Assembly (NCBI RefSeq): GCF_001870465.1
Contig: NZ_MDGK01000020.1
Span: forward strand, 1-51,060
Direction of reading: 5' to 3'
Source of the DNA: Pseudomonas extremorientalis
GTDB taxonomy: Bacteria > Pseudomonadota > Gammaproteobacteria > Pseudomonadales > Pseudomonadaceae
DNA: 51,060 nucleotides
Positions 47,577 to 51,060 of this stretch are shown one piece after another (the stretch's first letter is position 1; the number at the start of each line of letters is the position of its first letter). The position numbers and the translations under genes are program-made. The notes beneath the pieces are model-generated. The model worked only from the letters and a program-made list of their open reading frames with translations. It made no database searches and was not told the origin of the DNA.

Positions 47577-49235
47577 TTAGTGATTCACCGCCCCACTCGC
47601 CCCCAGGCCAGTCTGCGAACGCACAAACTGCGGGAAGTACAGCGCACGCTCTTTCTCTGCCGCCGCCGACTTGTCGGTGATGGAGAAGAACCAGATGCCG
47701 ACGAACGCAATGATCATCGAGAACAGCGCCGGGTATTCGTAAGGGAAGATGGCTTTTTCATGGTGCAGGATCGAGACCCAGATGGTCGGGCCAAGGATCA
47801 TCAGGCCAACCGCACTGACCAGGCCCAGCCAGCCGCCGATCATCGCGCCACGGGTGGTGAGGTTTTTCCAGTACATGGAAAGCAGCAACACCGGGAAGTT
47901 ACAGCTGGCAGCAATGGAGAACGCCAGGCCGACCATGAACGCAATGTTCTGGCTTTCGAACAGGATACCCAGGCCGATCGCCAATACGCCCAACGCGATG
48001 GTGGTGATCTTCGAGACGCGAATCTCATCCTTGTCGTTGGCCTTGCCTTTCTTGATCACACTGGCGTACAGGTCATGGGACACCGCCGAAGCACCGGCCA
48101 GGGTCAGGCCTGCAACCACCGCAAGGATGGTGGCGAAGGCCACGGCCGAGATGAAGCCCAGAAAGATACTGCCGCCCACCGCGTTGGCCAGGTGCACCGC
48201 CGCCATGTTGTTGCCGCCAAGCAATGCACCAGCCGCATCCTTGAACGCCGGATTGGTGCTCACCAGCAGGATCGCGCCGAAACCGATGATGAAGGTCAGG
48301 ATGTAGAAGTAGCCGATAAAGCCAGTTGCATACAGCACGCTCTTGCGCGCTTCCTTGGCGTCGCTCACGGTGAAGAAGCGCATCAGGATGTGCGGCAGGC
48401 CGGCGGTACCGAACATCAGTGCCAGGCCCAGGGAGAATGCCGAGATCGGGTCTTTCACCAGGCCGCCAGGGCTCATGATCGCTTCACCTTTAGGGTGAAC
48501 CTTGATCGCCTCGGAGAACAACATATTGAAGTCGAAGTTGACGTGCTTCATCACCATCAGCGCCATGAACGAGGCACCGGACAGCAACAGCACCGCCTTG
48601 ATGATCTGCACCCAGGTGGTCGCCAGCATGCCGCCGAACAGCACGTACATGCACATCAGGATCCCCACCAGGATCACCGCTACATGATAGTCCAAGCCGA
48701 ACAGCAGCTGGATCAACTTGCCCGCGCCCACCATCTGCGCGATCAGGTAGAACGCCACCACCACCAGCGAGCCGCAGGCCGAGAGGCTGCGAATCTGGGT
48801 CTGGCCCAGGCGATAGGACGCCACGTCGGCAAAGGTGTACTTGCCCAGGTTACGCAGGCGCTCGGCGATCAGGAACAGAATGATCGGCCAGCCCACCAGG
48901 AAGCCGATCGAGTAGATCAGACCGTCATAGCCGGAGGTGTAGACCAGTGCGGAAATCCCCAGGAAGGACGCCGCCGACATGTAGTCGCCGGCAATGGCCA
49001 GGCCGTTCTGGAAACCGGTGATCTTGCCGCCGGCCGCATAGTAGTCGGCTGCCGATTTGTTGCGCTTGGAAGCCCAGTAGGTGATGCACAGGGTCGCACC
49101 GACAAACGCGATAAACATCACGATGGCCGATATGTTCAGGGGTTGCTTGTGCACTTCACCAGTCAATGCGTCTGCCGCCCAGACGGCCGGAGCAAAAAGC
49201 GAAGCGCCGAATATTGCCAGTAGACGACGGATCAT
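47577..49235 (-). CDS. actP: cation/acetate symporter
   Basis: A 552-residue sodium:solute symporter family permease for acetate and similar short-chain acids. A signal-like N terminus ([20 protein letters not shown]) precedes about 13 membrane segments. Conserved points include [17 protein letters not shown], the SSF core around [21 protein letters not shown] and [17 protein letters not shown]. Its ATG overlaps the yjcH stop (ATGA), as in E. coli yjcH-actP; the acs gene is not in this window. Confidence 0.96.
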   Translation of the reverse strand: MIRRLLAIFGASLFAPAVWAADALTGEVHKQPLNISAIVMFIAFVGATLCITYWASKRNKSAADYYAAGGKITGFQNGLAIAGDYMSAASFLGISALVYTSGYDGLIYSIGFLVGWPIILFLIAERLRNLGKYTFADVASYRLGQTQIRSLSACGSLVVVAFYLIAQMVGAGKLIQLLFGLDYHVAVILVGILMCMYVLFGGMLATTWVQIIKAVLLLSGASFMALMVMKHVNFDFNMLFSEAIKVHPKGEAIMSPGGLVKDPISAFSLGLALMFGTAGLPHILMRFFTVSDAKEARKSVLYATGFIGYFYILTFIIGFGAILLVSTNPAFKDAAGALLGGNNMAAVHLANAVGGSIFLGFISAVAFATILAVVAGLTLAGASAVSHDLYASVIKKGKANDKDEIRVSKITTIALGVLAIGLGILFESQNIAFMVGLAFSIAASCNFPVLLLSMYWKNLTTRGAMIGGWLGLVSAVGLMILGPTIWVSILHHEKAIFPYEYPALFSMIIAFVGIWFFSITDKSAAAEKERALYFPQFVRSQTGLGASGAVNH

Positions 49236-49543
49236 TGCGCAGCCTCCTTGAGAATCGCATTGTTCAGGTCGTCAAACTCGCCATTGGCCCGGCGCACGTA
49301 GATGCCGGTCAGGATGAAGGCGGACACAATCAGCCCGACGCCCAGGGGAATGCCCCAGGTAATCGAGGAACCAGGGCTGAGCTTGGCCCCCAGCACTTGT
49401 GGCCCGTAGGCGATCAACAGGATGAAAGCGGAGTAAAGCCCTAGCATGATCGCCGAGAGAATCCAGGCGAACCTTTCCCTTTTTCTCACCAGCTCCTTGA
49501 AACGCGGGCTGTTTTGAATCGAGAGGTAAATGCTGTCGTTCAT
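49232..49543 (-). CDS. yjcH: DUF485 membrane protein (YjcH)
   Basis: A 103-residue inner-membrane protein with two hydrophobic hairpins (about 26-48 and 62-84). The motif [20 protein letters not shown] and the following segments match DUF485/YjcH, which accompanies ActP and may assist the symporter. The ATG overlaps an AANAANAA motif, with GAGG a few bases upstream. Confidence 0.93.
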   Translation of the reverse strand: MNDSIYLSIQNSPRFKELVRKRERFAWILSAIMLGLYSAFILLIAYGPQVLGAKLSPGSSITWGIPLGVGLIVSAFILTGIYVRRANGEFDDLNNAILKEAAQ

Positions 49544-49578
49544 TGTTTTTATCCTCGCAGCACAGCTTTTTTATTATT
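49543..49578 (-). promoter_or_regulatory. two AANAANAA (Crc/Hfq CA) motifs in the yjcH-actP leader
   Basis: On the reverse strand AATAATAA (49578-49571) and AAAAACAA (49550-49543) both match AANAANAA exactly. The second one includes the A of the yjcH ATG and lies beside the ribosome binding site. In Pseudomonas, Hfq with Crc binds such motifs to repress translation during catabolite repression, and acetate transport is a known class of target. Regulation here is predicted, not shown. Confidence 0.65.
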
Positions 49579-49691
49579 GGAACGTATCCACTGTATGCGG
49601 CTGCCGTAGAGGTTCCAGACGACCTTAGTCTTAGATCGAGTGTAGCGAGGGTTTGCGGGGGCGCAGGGAGATTTGCGGGAGGCAAAATTAA

Positions 49692-49763
49692 TGTGGGAGG
49701 GGGCTTGCCCCCGATAGCAGTGTGTCAGCCAGTACATCGATAGCTGACAGATCGCTATCGGGG
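49692..49763. repeat. inverted REP-like pair, second copy split by the insertion sequence
   Basis: The first repeat is intact (49692-49715). The second, inverted copy begins near 49755 (CTATCGGGG) and continues at 51040 (CGGGGCAAGCC then CCCTCCCACA to the window end). Joining 49763 to the bases after 51044 restores a normal repeat. Confidence 0.85.
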
Positions 49764-49768
49764 TGTAG

Positions 49769-49813
49769 AACCGTAGACATCGTTTACATCTGAAACCGGG
49801 GACATCGTTTACA
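49769..49813 (+). repeat. left-end tandem transposase-binding sites of the IS
   Basis: Two copies of a 20-bp motif, 49769-49788 (AACCGTAGACATCGTTTACA) and 49794-49813 (AACCGGGGACATCGTTTACA), repeat with a 25-bp period. The inner one contains the transposase stop codon (TAA, 49811-49809). Confidence 0.75.
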
Positions 49814-50957
49814 CATTTGAGGCTTGGACGCGGGTCATACCTCGTCCAAGCCTCCCCAAGGGATAATCACACAGGTACAAATCCCAGACATCATCCTCAG
49901 CTTCTTTAAGACCTATCCTTTCTCCGGATAGGGCCTCGCTGACAAATACCAACTTGCCGTTCCACTTGATCGATCCATCCTGCCTGACGCTTCGCACCCG
50001 CATTTCTGCCGGATACTCCACATCGGGCAAGCACCCTGGGTACCGTCGGGTAGATGGCACGTACACATCTCCCGGACGTTTCATACCAAGCGCTTCATGA
50101 GGGCGTACGTAATTGAACTCATGCCGGAAATGCTCCAGCAAAAGCTGCTGCTCGACCAAGTTGCTCCCTAGCGGTAGCTCAAGTTTCAGGCTGCGATGCA
50201 TTCGTTCGTGTCGACCATTCTGGGCAGGTCTTCCCGGCATGGTTCGCTCGGGATAGATACCTAAACGGATCCACCAAACGGCCAGTGTGGATATCCTCGC
50301 CAGGCCAGGAGAGGCGAAAGGGACTCCGTTGTCTGAGCGAATGACTTCCGGCATGCCGTAATCCTGAAAAAGCCGCTCAAAGGTTTGTTTTACAGGCTGG
50401 GTCATGATTTTAGGATGAGCCCTGCACGCCAGAATCAAACGGGATGCATGGTCTGTAACCGTCAGCGGGAAGCAAAGCTGGGCGTTGAGCATCTTGAATT
50501 GCCCTTTGTAGTCCACGCACCAGGTTTTGTTGGGGTCATTGGCCTCTCGCATTTCAATATGCGAGGTACCGTGCCGACGCTTGAACCGCCGTTTGCTGAC
50601 CAGCCCAAGTCGGTCAAGCCATTGGCCGGCTGTACTGGGAGACGGCCAATCGATAGAGGGATCTTCAATTCGCAATAGCTCAATGAGCTTCTTTGGCCCC
50701 CATTTATCGTGGGCTTCCTTCATGGCCACTACGCGAGCCAGGATCTTATCGTCGGTCTTGTTGGGGCTGTTATGAGGTCGCCGAGAAACCTCGGCTAACG
50801 ACTTCAAATCGCCGTTATGCCGAGAAATCCATTTGTCTACGGTAGGTCGACTGACACCGAAGCGGCGGGCCAGCTGGCTTTTCGTGAAGTTACCCGAAAG
50901 CCAGTCAGCAACCAGCTTGATTCGTTGGTTCATGGGGGACTCTTGGTTCCAGGGCAT
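49809..50957 (-). CDS. IS481-family transposase
   Basis: A 382-residue DDE transposase (374 from the internal ATG at 50933). The N-terminal helix-turn-helix is FTKSQLARRFGVSRPTVDKWISRHNGD (about 24-50). The integrase core has Asp149 (WCVDYKGQF), Asp209 (VIRSDNGVPFAS) and Glu251 (NGRHERMHRSLK), the complete D-D-35-E-type triad. No frameshift or stop interrupts it, so it is probably active or recently active. Confidence 0.95.
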   Translation of the reverse strand: MPWNQESPMNQRIKLVADWLSGNFTKSQLARRFGVSRPTVDKWISRHNGDLKSLAEVSRRPHNSPNKTDDKILARVVAMKEAHDKWGPKKLIELLRIEDPSIDWPSPSTAGQWLDRLGLVSKRRFKRRHGTSHIEMREANDPNKTWCVDYKGQFKMLNAQLCFPLTVTDHASRLILACRAHPKIMTQPVKQTFERLFQDYGMPEVIRSDNGVPFASPGLARISTLAVWWIRLGIYPERTMPGRPAQNGRHERMHRSLKLELPLGSNLVEQQLLLEHFRHEFNYVRPHEALGMKRPGDVYVPSTRRYPGCLPDVEYPAEMRVRSVRQDGSIKWNGKLVFVSEALSGERIGLKEAEDDVWDLYLCDYPLGRLGRGMTRVQASNV

Positions 50958-50989
50958 GATCAGTTACCTCCTGATCATGCGTATTAACC

Positions 50990-51034
50990 TGTAAACCATG
51001 TCCCCGGTTAGAAATGTAAACGATGTCCCCGGTT
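50990..51034 (-). repeat. right-end tandem transposase-binding sites of the IS
   Basis: Two inverted copies of the same 20-bp motif lie at 50990-51009 (one mismatch, CATGG for CATCG) and 51015-51034 (exact), again with a 25-bp period. They mirror the left end. Confidence 0.75.
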
Positions 51035-51060
51035 TGTACCGGGGCAAGCCCCCTCCCACA

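Larger units (their letters stand above)
49764..51039 (-). mobile_element. IS481-family insertion sequence (about 1.28 kb)
   Basis: Boundaries come from the interrupted repeat: CGGGG at 49759-49763 and at 51040-51044 may be a 5-bp target duplication, though the G-rich target leaves an ambiguity of a base or two. Both ends carry two tandem 20-bp sites related to AACCGGGGACATCGTTTACA in inverted orientation. The single gene encodes an intact DDE transposase. The element is the only clear recent insertion in the window. Confidence 0.88.

Overview
The window looks like a chromosomal segment of a Pseudomonas of the fluorescens group. Evidence is the GC-rich coding bias, the fabA-fabB pair next to a hybrid sensor kinase, the block gltA // sdhCDAB-sucAB-lpd-sucCD, and several copies of the repeat built on gtgggaggg...ccctcccac that is typical of that group. 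Almost everything is core metabolism. The only clear mobile element is one IS481-family insertion at the right edge. No CRISPR array, prophage or plasmid function was seen.

Left part (1-11.8 kb): a partial tRNA-Glu with its promoter, a membrane-anchored coiled-coil protein of unknown function, an alpha/beta hydrolase, a chemoreceptor, a MocR-type regulator, two oxidoreductases, pyrF, an OmpR/EnvZ-type two-component pair and an AI-2E/PerM family transporter.

Middle part (11.8-24.8 kb): a leftward block runs gpsA, DUF4389, sixA, a decayed acyl-CoA synthetase, a hotdog thioesterase, two alpha/beta hydrolases, an 18-codon ORF and a DUF4892 gene, many with ATGA stop/start overlaps. Divergent from gpsA is a rightward operon of a TonB-dependent receptor, an orphan periplasmic binding protein and a hybrid histidine kinase, followed by fabA-fabB. 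The three-gene operon spans outer membrane, periplasm and inner membrane and has no ABC permease or ATPase beside it. It is the best candidate here for an incompletely described signalling system.

Right part (24.8-51 kb): an exported amidohydrolase, OsmC and pirin family proteins, a dienelactone hydrolase, htpG behind a good sigma-32 promoter, two overlapping thioesterases, a small lipoprotein, a DUF599 protein and brnQ. Then comes the TCA block: sucD, sucC, lpd, sucB, sucA, sdhB, sdhA, sdhD and sdhC all read leftward, and gltA reads rightward from a shared 365-bp control region with a clear sigma-70 promoter for each side. Beyond gltA is the acetate uptake pair yjcH-actP, whose leader carries two perfect AANAANAA Crc/Hfq-type motifs, one overlapping the start codon. 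The window ends in an IS481-family element that has split a palindromic repeat pair.

Coordinates and motifs were read by eye. Family names rest on recognised motifs and gene order, not on database searches.
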